A stretch of 64,000 nucleotides of DNA, from NCBI GenBank assembly GCA_006503535.1, contig QYRS01000003.1, forward strand, positions 3,844,001 to 3,908,000. Reading direction: 5' to 3'. The stretch comes from Arthrinium phaeospermum. Its lineage: Eukaryota > Ascomycota > Sordariomycetes > Amphisphaeriales > Apiosporaceae. The notes under the pieces were generated by a model that searched no databases, had not been told where the DNA came from, and was given only the letters and a program-made list of their open reading frames with translations. Within the stretch, counting starts at the first letter, position 1; each line of letters opens with the position of its first letter. The position numbers and the translations under genes are program-made. Below are positions 32,322 to 44,303 of the stretch, piece by piece.

Positions 32322-34235
32322 ATGACTGACTTATTCCCAGCCTCACCACCAACATCTTCCAAGCACCAGCAAGCAGAAGCCAGTGCCTCTCCCTCTCCTT
32401 TGCCTGCAATTAGTCACACCCCATCACTTCAACTTCCTTCCAGCCTGTCACAGACAAGTGACGATTTGGAACCAACTACCACGCCGATCCTCGACGAGTT
32501 CTTTCGATCTTATTTGCAAGGCTCCAAGACATCAGCACCAGGTAAACCCGAAGCTGCCCTCGCCGACCGTAGAATCTTGAGGGCGCACGACCTGAGCTCA
32601 TCTTGGTTTGCAACATTCACGAACACCTCCAACACCAAGTCGTCGCTTCCGTCAGATGAGCACGCCATGTCTGAACCCATAGAGACACGTCGCGATATCT
32701 TCAGCGGACGTATGATTCCTGTTCGCAGACGACCCAACACCGCCCGGGAACTTCCACGCGACCCACGGCCTGTACAGGGTATCAGACGAAGCCCGCGCCG
32801 TGAGGTGTTCTCCTCGTCGTCGTCGCGATCGCAGCATGCAGCCCGTCACCAGCGCCTCAGATACCCCATCCCTGGCGGAGACTTCGTGCCTTCGTCGTCG
32901 TCGCCGCTCGCCCAACCTGTTGGTCGCGGCGCAGCTGCAGAGTCAGCAGGCACGACTGGTGCCCCAATCATCGTCGAATACAGGCCAGGCGCTATGAATG
33001 TGTACGGAAACAATCCGCAGAGGCCCTACTTCTATCCCCATCCCCCAGGTGCTTTCGGGTCGGTTCCACGCGGTCGCGCAAGCGCTATAGGCTCCCCAAG
33101 TGTTCGCGAGTTCGTTCCTGCCGGTCGCGGAAGCTATCCAGGCACTCAGGGAAACGTTACTGCCGGTCGCGGAAACATGTCAGTCCCCCCCGGTCTTCAC
33201 GGAAGTGTTCCTGGCGCTCGCGGGCTCTTCGTAAGCCCCCCGAGCGGTCGCGGAAACGTCTCTAGTGCATATCCTCCTGGCGCTCGCGGGCTCTTCGTAA
33301 GCCCCCCGAGCGGTCGCGGAAACGTCTCTAGTGCATATCCTCCTCCTGGAGTCGTACAGCCCATCGATCGTCAGACAATGCCGCCCATCAGGACAGAAGT
33401 ACATTGGACAAGAGCACGCAGAGAACCGGTAGATGTCGCTGCGGCCCCCACCGTCGTTGAGAATCAGAGCGCGATTGAACAGCAAGGTTCGACTGACACC
33501 AGAGATACCTCTGGAGCTACAACTGCCGAGGCTCCCGTCGAGACTTCTGCAACCTTCGACGATCCCTTCGATGATCCCTTCGACGATCCCTTCGACGATC
33601 CTTTCGAGGATCCGGTTGAGACTTCCATTGAGGCTTCCAGCGAGACCTCTGAGAACAGTTCCGTCGAAGCTCCCATCGAGGTTCCCGCCGAGACCACTAC
33701 CGATACTCCCGGAGAGGCACCTCTTCCGCAGCCCACTAGAGGCCCGATCGCACCCGCCTGGTTCTTCACACAAAAGGTCGACCGCGCCAGCAAAGACATC
33801 TGGGCACCCGACCGTGTGGGTAACCGCCGCCTTACAGACTGGCCCAGCCGTGCGGAACTGCGTGAAGCCGGCGTCGAGCGTGCTGCGCGACAGAAGCCTC
33901 GCATGTTGCCCATCCCCCGATACTACAACGTCGACGCCCGAAATGTGCGCCGCTCGCCGAACGGCCAGCCCGACGCTTCTTCTTCTTCTGCCTCTGGTGC
34001 TGCGGGCACGGCGCCGCGAGTCCCGTACCTCTTCCGAAAGTACGCAGTCGACCTCGTCGGTCCGAAGAACCGGTACCCCATCCCATGCGACCCGAGTGAG
34101 GCGGAGGTCGCTCGGAGAGATCCGCGCCGCGCATGGCGAGAGAAGGAGAGACAGCAGCGAGAGCAGACTGTCGACGAGGGCTGGGGATCCGATCTCGAGC
34201 GGCAGCTTGCGGTGTTGTTGTTGGGTGACAACTAA
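32322..34235 (+). CDS. Hypothetical repeat-bearing disordered protein
   Basis: A 637-residue open frame if it starts at the ATG 32322, or 675 if spliced to 31686-31818. I do not recognise it. It is Ser/Pro-rich at the N-terminus, then Arg/Gly-rich (about 150-350) with repeated GxxxPAGRG-like units. A 22-residue unit (LFVSPPSGRGNVSSAY core) occurs twice in perfect tandem. An acidic stretch with DDPF repeated four times follows at about 412-430, then TSxEAPxE repeats. The C-terminal 160 residues are less repetitive and may be a folded domain (AWFFTQKVDRASKDIWAPDR; VPYLFRKYAVDLVGPKNRYP). No membrane segment or signal is seen. RGG-like composition suggests nucleic-acid or protein interaction, but that is a guess. 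Confidence 0.7.
   Translation: MTDLFPASPPTSSKHQQAEASASPSPLPAISHTPSLQLPSSLSQTSDDLEPTTTPILDEFFRSYLQGSKTSAPGKPEAALADRRILRAHDLSSSWFATFTNTSNTKSSLPSDEHAMSEPIETRRDIFSGRMIPVRRRPNTARELPRDPRPVQGIRRSPRREVFSSSSSRSQHAARHQRLRYPIPGGDFVPSSSSPLAQPVGRGAAAESAGTTGAPIIVEYRPGAMNVYGNNPQRPYFYPHPPGAFGSVPRGRASAIGSPSVREFVPAGRGSYPGTQGNVTAGRGNMSVPPGLHGSVPGARGLFVSPPSGRGNVSSAYPPGARGLFVSPPSGRGNVSSAYPPPGVVQPIDRQTMPPIRTEVHWTRARREPVDVAAAPTVVENQSAIEQQGSTDTRDTSGATTAEAPVETSATFDDPFDDPFDDPFDDPFEDPVETSIEASSETSENSSVEAPIEVPAETTTDTPGEAPLPQPTRGPIAPAWFFTQKVDRASKDIWAPDRVGNRRLTDWPSRAELREAGVERAARQKPRMLPIPRYYNVDARNVRRSPNGQPDASSSSASGAAGTAPRVPYLFRKYAVDLVGPKNRYPIPCDPSEAEVARRDPRRAWREKERQQREQTVDEGWGSDLERQLAVLLLGDN
33209..33340 (+). repeat. 66-bp perfect tandem duplication within the coding region
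   Basis: Two essentially identical 66-base units (22 codons, so in frame), starting at about 33209 and 33275. The lack of silent differences implies recent duplication or gene-conversion-like homogenisation. Confidence 0.85.
33555..33613 (+). repeat. 12-bp coding tandem repeat (DDPF)n
   Basis: Four units of gacgatcccttc with one or two silent changes, encoding DDPF four times. It is a likely site of length variation. Confidence 0.8.
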
Positions 34236-36898
34236 GGCGGGTCCACGATGTGGACCCACGCTTTTCAACGGACGAACGACGAACGAAATGCAACCGGAGA
34301 ACGATGAATGAATTGCAAATGAAGAACGATGAAGACCGAATTGCGGTTATAGAAGACTTACGGAATTATTCTTTTTCTTGTTTTCGCACTGCCCGAGAGA
34401 GAGGTTGGCCTACAAACGCATCCCCGGGGTTTGGATGCACTTGGCACATTTGGGCGACAGCAAGCGAGCGAGTGAGTGCCCACCTTTTGGAGGCACTTTC
34501 AAGGGGTTAAAGTTTATTTGCACGATGAGAAGCACGAACAGAGAAAGGCAAAGGGAAATGGATCAACGACATGGACAGCAACAGGGGAAAGGAAATCTTT
34601 TTGGTACCCCAACGATTGATGATTGGGCCTTGTGTGGAATACTTCATGGATCAGTGAGACGCAGTATCTCACCAAAGGAAACTTGCTTAATACATACATC
34701 TCGACCGATCATGCATTAGTTGATGAACGTGAATGTGCGTGTGTCGTTCGTAGGTATGGCGAAGGTGCCATTATATTTTTGATTTCCCAGCCTCTATCCA
34801 CTGTTCTCCCATTCTCTGCCATTTTGTTGGTAGGGAGTGAAGCGTATATTTATTTCTAAACCCCGATCCCTGAATGGAAGTAAGCTCAAGATCCAAGGAA
34901 TTGATCATCGTCTTCGAGAACAGCCAGCTCCCTTGGGATGGCCTGGGATTGGTTGCGTCGCAAGCTGGTTGGCCATAGGTCATGGTACGAAAAGTAAGCC
35001 AAGCACTTAAAGAGGGCTGGCTGACTGACAGCATGTATGTACTTAGTATGCAGCTCTCGGCGGCCACACGTCAAAGGGTGCCTGTGACGTTCCTGCATGC
35101 ATGGGGAGATAAAGTAAGGGCCACAATTGATTGATTGGCTGGCTCTGTCGCGAGTCGAGACAGTCTAGAAAAACGTTACCTCCTGGATGCTGCATTAGTG
35201 AGTACGGACGGACATACATCACACACAGGCATGCGCCGCGTGTTTTCGTCACTAGATCAATATATGTCGGGAAAAACATATGTACACACATATCCAACTG
35301 CCAAATAGGATAGCAGTACAGGAAAGGAGCATGGTATTGTAAAAGTATAATCCTGGAGAGGTTCGAAAGGTCAATAAGAAGCGATCAACAACATCCCATG
35401 GCAGATCAGTCACCTTCGGCTAAGAATAGGTCGGTGAGCTAAGAGGAGGCCGGAGGCCGCTATGAGGAGGAACGATATGCCGATTCAGCCGGCATCTACG
35501 CATGCATTAGAGAAATGAGATGGCCCAAGTCAACGACGATCAAGTTGCACAATGGGAATTGGGGATTAGGGGGGGAGGCCAGCCTGTGCTACAAACGTTG
35601 TGTCTCACGCGGTTTGTTGCTTTTTGGTTTTTCAGATGGCAGATGGCAGATGGCTAAGATAAGGATGTCCTCCCCCTGCGCCTGCGCCTCCTGCTCAAAT
35701 GAGCCGGGCAGCGAAATGCGGCGGCTAGAACCCTTCATCGATGGATCGGGGAGGTCGATAGGTTTTCCGGCTGTTTTCCCTCTTGGTTGAGCCTGGCTGC
35801 TTGGTCGCCTGGTCGCCGGGTCAGGTTGGTCAGGTTTGGTCAGGGACGGGGCCTCAGGGAGGACATGGTTGACGGGGGCATGGGTAGGGAAAATGTTGGC
35901 GGCTCTGCCAATACAGAGTTTCTTCTAGTTGAGGGGGGATGTCTTCCATCGTTTAGGGGTCATTCCACTTAAGGCACAAGTGGTAGGCGCTTGGTGGGGC
36001 TCGCGAGGACAGGCACCGCCTTAAGCCACCGCTGGACAACTGACATCCCAGTGGGACGGGCCAGCAAGAGGGCCCGGCACTACCAAAACAGTGGGCTAAT
36101 AACGGGGAGGATGCAAAGGGAGCAGGGGGTTCACCTGGGTAAAGGAGAGAAAACAGCATATTCAATTTTATTTCCTTCATGCCCGTACACGTGAAATACC
36201 ACGTCCAGCAAGCGATACTGGCATCGCCTACGTAGGTAGTACCTAGCTCGAGTGATAGGCGGAGTTGAGTTGGTGTGTGTACCTGCCTCTTGAATTTGGC
36301 GTGGCTTCAAATTGACGGGCGTTCAAGTCAAACTGCCACAACCCAAAGACTACAGTCTACCTACTGCACATGCATCGAGGACATGTCATTATGAGTGGAT
36401 GAATCTTGACTCGAAGAACCACACATCTACCTACTAATTACTCTTTACGTGTCCCTGTAGCGGCCAGCGCCCATCCCCTCCTATTTCCTGTGTATCCCGC
36501 CTGTGAGAGGTACACATTGATACACACCGACAACAGCCATCGAATCGGGTCGGCCAAAAGAAAAGTCCCCAAGACTAACCCGACCTCGACGAAACCACCA
36601 AAAAGCTCCACCAACCACCACCGACGCTGGAGCTTCGAGGGAACATCCATTGAAACACAGTCGCGCGATACCTCCCCGAACCAAACCAAGACTCCAGACC
36701 TCCAGAGCAAGGCCACCTGCTGCTGCCGACCAAAAACCCACTTACCGCCCGGATGCATTCCTAAACCCTCTTTCTTCTGACACTGCACCGCTACTATAGC
36801 CTTTTGCCTTTTTGTCATTGCCGTCTGCTTTTCTTGTTCCGACCCGTCGACATTCTTTATACCCATCCCCCCTTTGAGAACTCGCGTCGACAGTCACT
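34236..36898. other. Long intergenic region, no gene seen
   Basis: About 2.66 kb without a supportable gene. Open frames on both strands are under 145 codons, overlap one another and carry no domain. The last 500 bases should be the promoter and leader of the Gyp5-like gene. Confidence 0.45.
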
Positions 36899-39800
36899 AT
36901 GGCCGAACAAGGAGAGGCGCAGCACGCGGCCGCTCCTCCTGCAGTAGAGGTGCAGCACCCCAAGATGGACGACGAATCGATGCTCTCGGACAGAGAAGAC
37001 AATGTAAGTCACCTTCTTTATCATTACACCGAGAGAGGGGGGGCACTCGCCCGCAATCTGTGTATGCCGCCCGCCTCGACCAACGCCCACAGGTTGCACA
37101 GCAGCATGCCCCCATCGATCTGATCAGTCTTGCTTGTCACGGTTGCTGACCCCCATGGATTTTCCGCAGGACATGTTCGAGGACGCTGTCGATGCACGCT
37201 CTGTCCGATCGCTCACGAAACGAAGCTCCTCAGCCCACAAGCCCGCCCCGACGCCCTCCTTGAAGGATGAAGAGCCGGAAGCGGAAGCGGTAGCGGAAAC
37301 GGAAAAGGAAAAGGAAGCGGTATCAGATAAACCCACGTCTGACGCGGTTTCAGAGAAACCTACGTCGGACGTGGTCCCAGAGAAGTCTACGTCGGACGTG
37401 GTCCCAGAGCCTGAACCCGAGAAAGCTCAAGTCAACGGCACCTCGAGCGTTCACGGCTTGGACGTTCACGACTCGGGCGCACACGACGACGACGATGAAG
37501 CACCTGCACCGCCAGAGAAGGACGTGGAGTCCGTAGTAGAAGATGATTTGCTTGAGGACTCGAAACCAGAGCCGAGCATCATCTCTACTAACGGTACTAT
37601 GGACGAAGTAAAGCTGGATGATGTGAAACTGGACGATGTAAAGTTGGATGATGTGAAGGTGGACGAGGAGGCTGCCAGCCCCGCGAAAGGTATGTTATAC
37701 TACTCCGACTGTATGTCGTGTACTTAACGATGAAGTTGCTGACTTTTGCAGTAGAGGAAGAGGAAGAGCAGCCACCTGCCGTGCCGCCTAAGAGACCCGG
37801 TAAGAAGCTGTCTTTGAGCAACCTGAGAAGCTCTTTTCCCACAATGCCTTGGTCTCCCAACGCTGTTGAGTCACCCCCAAAGGACAACTCTAACCTCCCG
37901 ACCATATCAGCAGCTGCTCCCCCAACCAGAGATTCTTCGCTGGTTGCCGACCACAAACCAACGCTCTCGCGCAAACTCACCAGCCCCTTTACTTGGCTCT
38001 CTTCGCGGAATTCCAAGGACAACAGCTCGCCTCCAGCATCCATCCCTCGCAACACGAGGCGTGATACTACAAGCTCAATGGCAACTCTGAGTAGTAATCC
38101 AGAGATGATGCTGAGCAAGCTCGAGGAAGGAGACGAGAATGGAGCACGACCAAGGTCGGTAAGGAATAGTCTCAAGGACCGCTTCAAATTGGTCCGCATG
38201 CGGGAGGAAGCTGGCATCGTGATGCCGGGTGAAGAAGGTGCTGGAGACGGCATACAGACAACAACGGTGGATACCGGAAATCTTGCTGCTGAGACTATCG
38301 ATGCCGGGCCTATTTCTCCTATTCCTCCAACCCCCAACCCAGATCTTGCACCCGGTACAGTGGCGGGTATTATGGCTGGGCCTTCCGCCATAAACGATTC
38401 CCAGGTTGATTGGGATCTGTGGCAGAATGTTGTCTACGAGGGCCCTGCTGCGGTGGCGAGAACCAGCGCAGAGGAGTTGAACCAGGCCATTGCGACGGGC
38501 ATCCCCAACGTCATTCGAGGTGTCGTTTGGCAGGTTCTCGCACAGAGCAAGAACGATGACCTGGAGCTGACTTACCGGGATCTCCTTACTCGCGGTTCGG
38601 AGAAGAACCCCAATAGGAACAGCAACAGCACCTCCATCAGCTCGCTCAGCAACGGCAACCTCAGTGCCGAAAAGGAAACGTTGACGTCATCGGCGTCCTC
38701 TGTCCACTCTGATAAGTCCGGGTCTAACGGCACAAAGTCTCCTGTGCCCTCGGAGAAGGAGAAGGATCCCGAGGCTGTTCAGAGGGCCCAGGCTGTAGCG
38801 GCCGCCGAACAGAAGAAAAAGGACAAGGAGGACATCATCAAAGTCCAAAAACTGGAAAAGGTCATCCGCAAGGATATGGGTGCGAGGACGAGCTACTCGA
38901 AGTACGCCCAGGCTGCCGGGCTTCAGGATGGCTTATTCGGAGTCTGCAAGGCGTATGCTCTTTACGACGAGGATGTGGGTTATGCTCAAGGCATGAACTT
39001 CCTCATCATGCCCATCCTTTTCAACATGCCGGAAGAAGAGGCTTTCTGTCTTCTGGTAAAGCTGATGCACGAGTACAAACTGCGGGATCTGTTCGTTCAG
39101 GATATGCCGGGCCTGCACATGCGTCTCTACCAGTTCGAGCGGCTGCTGGAGGACCTGGAGCCTGCTCTCTACTGTCACCTCCACCGTCGCGGTATCACTG
39201 GCCATCTGTATGCTACCCAGTGGTTCTTGACGCTCTTCGCGTACCGGTTCCCTCTTCAGCTCGTCCTTCGGATCTATGATTTGATTCTCTCCGAGGGTCT
39301 GGCGGCCGTTCTGAAGTTTGGCATTGTTCTGATGCAAAAGAACAAGGAAACCCTACTTGGAATGTCGGACATGGGCCAGCTGACCACCCATCTCAAGGAT
39401 AAGATCTTCGACGTTTACGTCGATCAAGCTCCTAGTGCGGGCAGTATTCTTGAGAACGGGTTCTTTGGCAGCAGCTCTGCCAGTGTAGACAAGGAGGTCT
39501 ACCGGGCGGATCAACTCGTGCGCGACGCGTGCGAAGTGAAGGTCACCCCTGAGCTTCTCAAGGCGTACACCGCGGAGTGGGCAGAGAAGACCCGCGCCGA
39601 AAAGGAACGCCAAACGGAACTTGAGACGTTGAGGTCCCAGAACGCGACTTATTCTGTCCAGGTCCGGAAGCTGGAGAAGCATGTCGAGGACAGTGAAAGG
39701 GACCAGGTCGAGATGGCCAACACATTTGTGCGCTTCAAGCTCAGGGAGGAGAAGCTCGAAGAAGAGAACGAGGCCCTCGAACAAAGGGTGCAAGAACTCA

Positions 39801-39986
39801 GTTCTATTATCAATGAGCAACAGAACACAGATAAACAGCTGGTCCAAACCAAGATGGAACTCGCTGAGGTATGCTATGGCCTTCTTTCACTCCAAATCCC
39901 GCAATTGCTAACAGCTCTGACAGCTCACATCCGAACACGAGGCCCTGAAACGGAAATGGGCCGACCTGAAGAAGCAATTCGCATAA
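36899..39986 (+). CDS. GYP5: Gyp5-type TBC-domain Rab GTPase-activating protein
   Basis: A 934-residue protein from exons 36899-37003, 37170-37689, 37752-39868 and 39924-39986. The N-terminal 400 residues are acidic and disordered, with tandem repeats (KPTSDVV units at about 37320-37420; VKLDD units at about 37605-37665) and a PPAVPPKRP motif that could bind SH3 domains. The TBC domain (about 458-755) accelerates GTP hydrolysis by Ypt/Rab GTPases; the arginine-finger region IRKDMGART and the glutamine-finger GYAQGMNFL are intact. A low-complexity insert of about 80 residues separates GIPNVIRGVVWQVL from the IRKD segment. A coiled coil follows (about 780-930). In yeast, Gyp5 acts on Ypt1/Sec4 at the Golgi and polarised exocytosis sites together with Gyl1 and Rvs167. 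The last short exon (21 codons with stop) completes the coiled coil. Confidence 0.93.
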
Positions 39987-41183
39987 TCGCGATTGCTCAT
40001 AACCAGCGACGCGACCATGCCCAAGGACCTATACCGCTTGGATCCGGCTCTATACAGTTTGGAGAAGCCTGGCATCCAGCCAGGCCAGCATTTGTACCTC
40101 ACCTTTGGCATAACGCGAAAGTTGAGACTGGAACCCGACCTTGTGAGAGCATGTTATCAGTAGTGCATGCGCCTCCATGGGCGTTCCTGCATTCGATGCA
40201 ATGTTTGGTTTATTCGATTGGCACGGAAGCTCAAGGGGAAATGCATTGCCTATGCCAGCAACCATTCCCCTTGCTCACCAATTCTATGGGGGCAACGAAC
40301 CATTATGAAGTGCGTCTCTAACAGCTCAACTCCTAAGAGAGAAAGAGCAGCTTCTTGACGAGGCATGAGAAAAGAATATTGTGTAAATAATAATCTCTGG
40401 AGACGATGACGATTATGAAGAAGCGAAAGCAGTGCAGTGTTATTGAAACCTCACGTCGACGGCTTGCGAATACTGCCCGGGCGCCCTCAGATGATTGCCA
40501 GCTAGCTAGGCAAGGAGGGTCAGTCAACTTTGTGTATCTCTACTACTGGTGTAGACTACTAGGATAGGAACAAGAAGAACAAGAGAATACTTATTCGTGT
40601 CCCTACTCGAGAGGACGGATGACAAGCATTGACATTAGAAAGTGATCATGATACAGCCGATGTGGCAGTAAATAGATATGCCATATGCTGTATATGTTAG
40701 TTATAATGTATATAAATATACTGTCGCTACTTGCACTCGGTGGTGGTGATGATATACTTATGCAGGTATCGATACGCTGTTGCGACTTGCACAATGCCCG
40801 CTGCGTCTGGATTCCAGGGTCCAATTTTGTACTTACCCTAGGCGCCCAAGAACGTATCACCAACACAATCCCCAACCAATGGTTTGGCTGCAAGTAGGCT
40901 GTCTGCTTTGCCGCTCCACGCAGTAGAGAAGTGGGAGAATGCAACGTGAACATGCAGCATGAGAACACACCCATGCATGTTCTCACAGTCTACCCTGATC
41001 TTTCTGCCTTTCCTTCGCTCGTCAAAATGGAAGTCTTCCTGTATCTTGCTTCGTGCTTTCTATTGCTACATGGCAAGTCTCAAGTTCCGCGTCGAATATC
41101 AGTCTCGTTGACCATTACGTGAATGCATATCCTCCTCCTGTGACGTCCCGCCTGGGCTTTCCACACCCTTCCCCTCTTTTGTC
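39987..41183. other. Intergenic, no gene seen
   Basis: Holds the 3' flank of the Gyp5-like gene and the promoter of the HET gene. The long open frame running past 39869 is read-through of the last Gyp5 intron and is not a gene extension. No repeats were recognised. Confidence 0.45.
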
Positions 41184-43477
41184 ATGTCCCTTACGGAACC
41201 TGGGGTCCCAAAGTTATGCGAGGACTGCGCTCGTCTATGTTTTGATGAACAGAAGTTCGGTGGCAAGATCGGTGAAAGCGACAATGGAAAGCCTCGTCTG
41301 GATGTGCCGGTCGAGAACCCAGAGACCCCGGGTTATCGATCTATACCGGTGGAAGGGTTCAGAAAGCACGATGTATACCCTGAGTTAGAAGGCTTGCTGG
41401 CTACAGCCAACCGCGATTGTGTCTTTTGCAAGTGTCTACGGGAGGTCCTCTTGTCGGATGAAGTCACTGAGGTTGTCTCCGATTTGAAGACGTATCTGGG
41501 GGTATCAACAAGGGCCTTCACTCTAGGTTGCGTACACTGGAAATGGCCGGTGGACGGCAGTAGGATCATGTTGCTTGATTTCAGCGTCTTCAACGAGGGA
41601 CTTTTCACAGTGGACGAGGAGAGAGGATATTGGTCTTTCGCTTTCTCTTCTGAGGTCGATAAAGGTGAGCACTCCATAGCCATTTCATTTGCTATCGGCG
41701 CAATTTTAACGGCACCATCTATGCAACAGAGTCAGGGGGCGCCGCAAGCGCAGTTGACTCATGGCTGGGTTTGTCCTCGCAGCCTCCACCGGCCACTTAC
41801 CTCAACCCAGAGTCTCTTCAATGGCTGCAGGGACATCTTTCTCACTGTATATCACATGTACCGCTTCCGGAGTGGAAACCCGATCTACATTCCCATCGAT
41901 ACTGTGAATACGACGGCGTGAAACACATCCCGACCAGGCTGATTGATGTCCAATCCGAACCATTGCGACTGGTGGACAGGCAGGAAGTTATTACCGCCGC
42001 CGAGCCACGCTATACGGCCCTTTCATACTGCTGGGGCACCAGAAAGAAGGGCGCCAAGTCGTTCACCACCACTGCCGAGTCTCTCCCCGAGATACGAAAG
42101 AAGGGGATTCCGATGCAGGAGTTGCCTCAGACATTGAAGGACGCGGTGGACTTGACGAGAGCTATGTCGATTCCGTACCTCTGGATCGATGCTATTTGTA
42201 TCATTCAGATGGACATCGCAGACTGGGAGAGGGAGTCCAAAGTAATGGACCAGATATACAGCGGCGCATACCTCACGATATGCTCTCTCGGCCCCTCAAG
42301 CAACAGCGGTTTCCTGCGGCAAGACCAGCCGGTGGTGAAGCTTCCGTTCTCATCGCAGTTGCAACCCATGATCCGAGGAAGCCTCCAGCTTCGCTTCGCG
42401 GGCACAGTAGTGGGCGCGCTCCATGTGTCCCAGGCCAGGCTTCCCGACAGCCGCTACTGGGGCCGCGGCTGGACCTTGCAGGAGCAGCTCTTATCGAGCA
42501 GGTCCGTCATTTTTGGAAACTCCACCATGGCCTTTTCTTGCTCCTCAAGAACGGATTTCGAAAACAAGGCTCGAGAGGAAGAAGAGTATCTCTATTCTGC
42601 ACTCACGAACCTACAAGAGACCATGCGTAAGGGCTCTTCTCACGAAGCGATCGGAACTGTATGGACCACCGTACTTAGAAGCTTCTCCATGCGCCACTTT
42701 ACGGTACGCCAGGACGTGTTCCCAGCCCTGTCAGGAGTAGCCAGTGCTTTTGCGCAAGCACTAGACGACACATACGTGGCGGGAATATGGAAAACCAATA
42801 CGGTCGGGGGTCTGCTGTGGTCCTCGCAGAAGCATTTCAAAAACCATACCAGTCTCCAGGGAGAACTGGTACGTCTGGAGCACCAAGACCCTTACATCAG
42901 CCCCTCGTGGAGCCCCGTAGGAACACTCGGTCAGATTTCCTACGGTGAATACCATGCTATCGACATGAACAAGTCGTGGGTCATCGAGTGCAATACGGAC
43001 ATCCAGGTGGAAGTGGATGGACAAAACCCCTTTGGGCGTCTAAAGTATGCCATCTTGCGGTTCTCAGGCGTTACCTTGAGGACAGACACACTTAGCGGCT
43101 TCGAGACAACCAATGATGATCGCTTGTTCTATTCAATGTATCGGACTAGGCTGAATCAAATGGGCGTTTTCGATATCGACCCAGATTGGTTGCAACTGTG
43201 GGATGTCAAGGACCAATCTGAGCAGCTCCACGGTGACTTCAAACTGGCACTTCTCTGCAGTTTCGTGGATCCCGAGAAGATTTCTACGTCGATAAATGAC
43301 GAAATCCCGCCTGACGATTTCCCAAGAGAAAAGCGTAGTGCGGCAGGCCTCATCCTTCACCCCAACTCAGCAGGTGATAAGTATATTCGAGTCGGTCGAT
43401 TCGTAACACGGTATGGCGTGGGTGGTGGTTTGAGTGTGTTCAACTGGGGCTGGGTAGAGGACCTGGAGATAATATGA
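41184..43477 (+). CDS. HET (heterokaryon incompatibility) domain protein
   Basis: A 742-residue protein from exons 41184-41664 and 41730-43477. The N-terminus has a Cys-rich start (LCEDCARLCF, then CVFCKCLREVL), typical of the leader of this family. The HET domain occupies about 240-420, with the three signature blocks YTALSYCWG, LWIDAICIIQ with DWERES, and IYSGAYLTICSLG. HET domains trigger programmed cell death when genetically unlike fungal strains fuse; many copies in a genome have no known partner. No NACHT, WD or ankyrin region is attached. The remaining C-terminal 320 residues have no recognised domain. It stands alone among housekeeping genes, and no obvious second incompatibility partner is adjacent. 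Confidence 0.9.
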
Positions 43478-44303
43478 TGGCTTCTGTCAGGTCTTGAAAT
43501 GTTGAAAACATTGGCAACCTACTATTATCTTGGATCCTGGCTTTGACCTTAAGTCCTACCTAGATCCTAGCAAGAACTTATATGGAAATAAGCCAGTGTG
43601 TGATCAGTCAAACACCCATGGGCCATTGGTAGCGTTGATACCCCGGGCATACTTATCGAGTGCAGTAAGGAATATTTCGAAATCAGAAAGTTTGAATTTC
43701 TCATTAGTTAGCCAATCCGCCTCAATTATCTTGCTTTTGAGCTTTCATACCTGCCAGGGGCGATTGGTCTCGTTTCTATGGAATGGTCTGATCTGTTCGA
43801 CAACAGCATTGCTTCAGCTCATATGACGAATGGGCAGCGAGGACAAGAGGCCCATGAGTACAGGGATACAGAAACGCAACCTGCTGTACCCATATAAGAC
43901 TAGGCACTTGTATGTGCTAACAACATACACGGCATACCGACGGAAATACCCAATCAACCTGATATTATATTGGTAAAACGTACGAGAAGGGAACAGTTAA
44001 ACATCGACACAATAAGCACATGAACGCAGGTCTAGAGATACGGGAATGCACTGTTGTTTGATCTTTTATTGATCAGATAGTCGTCATCGCGATGAACCCA
44101 TTCCATGCCGTAGACGAAGTATCAGCAAAAATCCATGAACACCGATTCCGTAGTGCAAATGTAAAGACTAGACTTCGTGGTCTCCATTTTTCCGTCGTGA
44201 CATACAGTTCATGAAGCTGAAGAAGGCTAAATCCTTTCCCTTCTTTTGTTTCCTTCACGACAAACCCAGCCGATAACCCCTTCCGTAAAAGCAAGCGATA
44301 CGC
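43478..44303. other. Convergent 3' flanks
   Basis: This gap lies between the HET gene (+) and the ribosomal protein S8 gene (-). No gene or named repeat is seen. Confidence 0.45.

Noticed and set aside
33180..34268. 362-codon minus-strand frame opposite the repeat protein
   Set aside because: The repeats translate in every frame. The plus strand has the better start and the longer continuous frame.
39869..40321. Extension of the Gyp5 frame to 40321
   Set aside because: It ignores a good donor at 39869 and a phase-matched acceptor at 39923, after which the coiled coil finishes cleanly with a stop at 39986.
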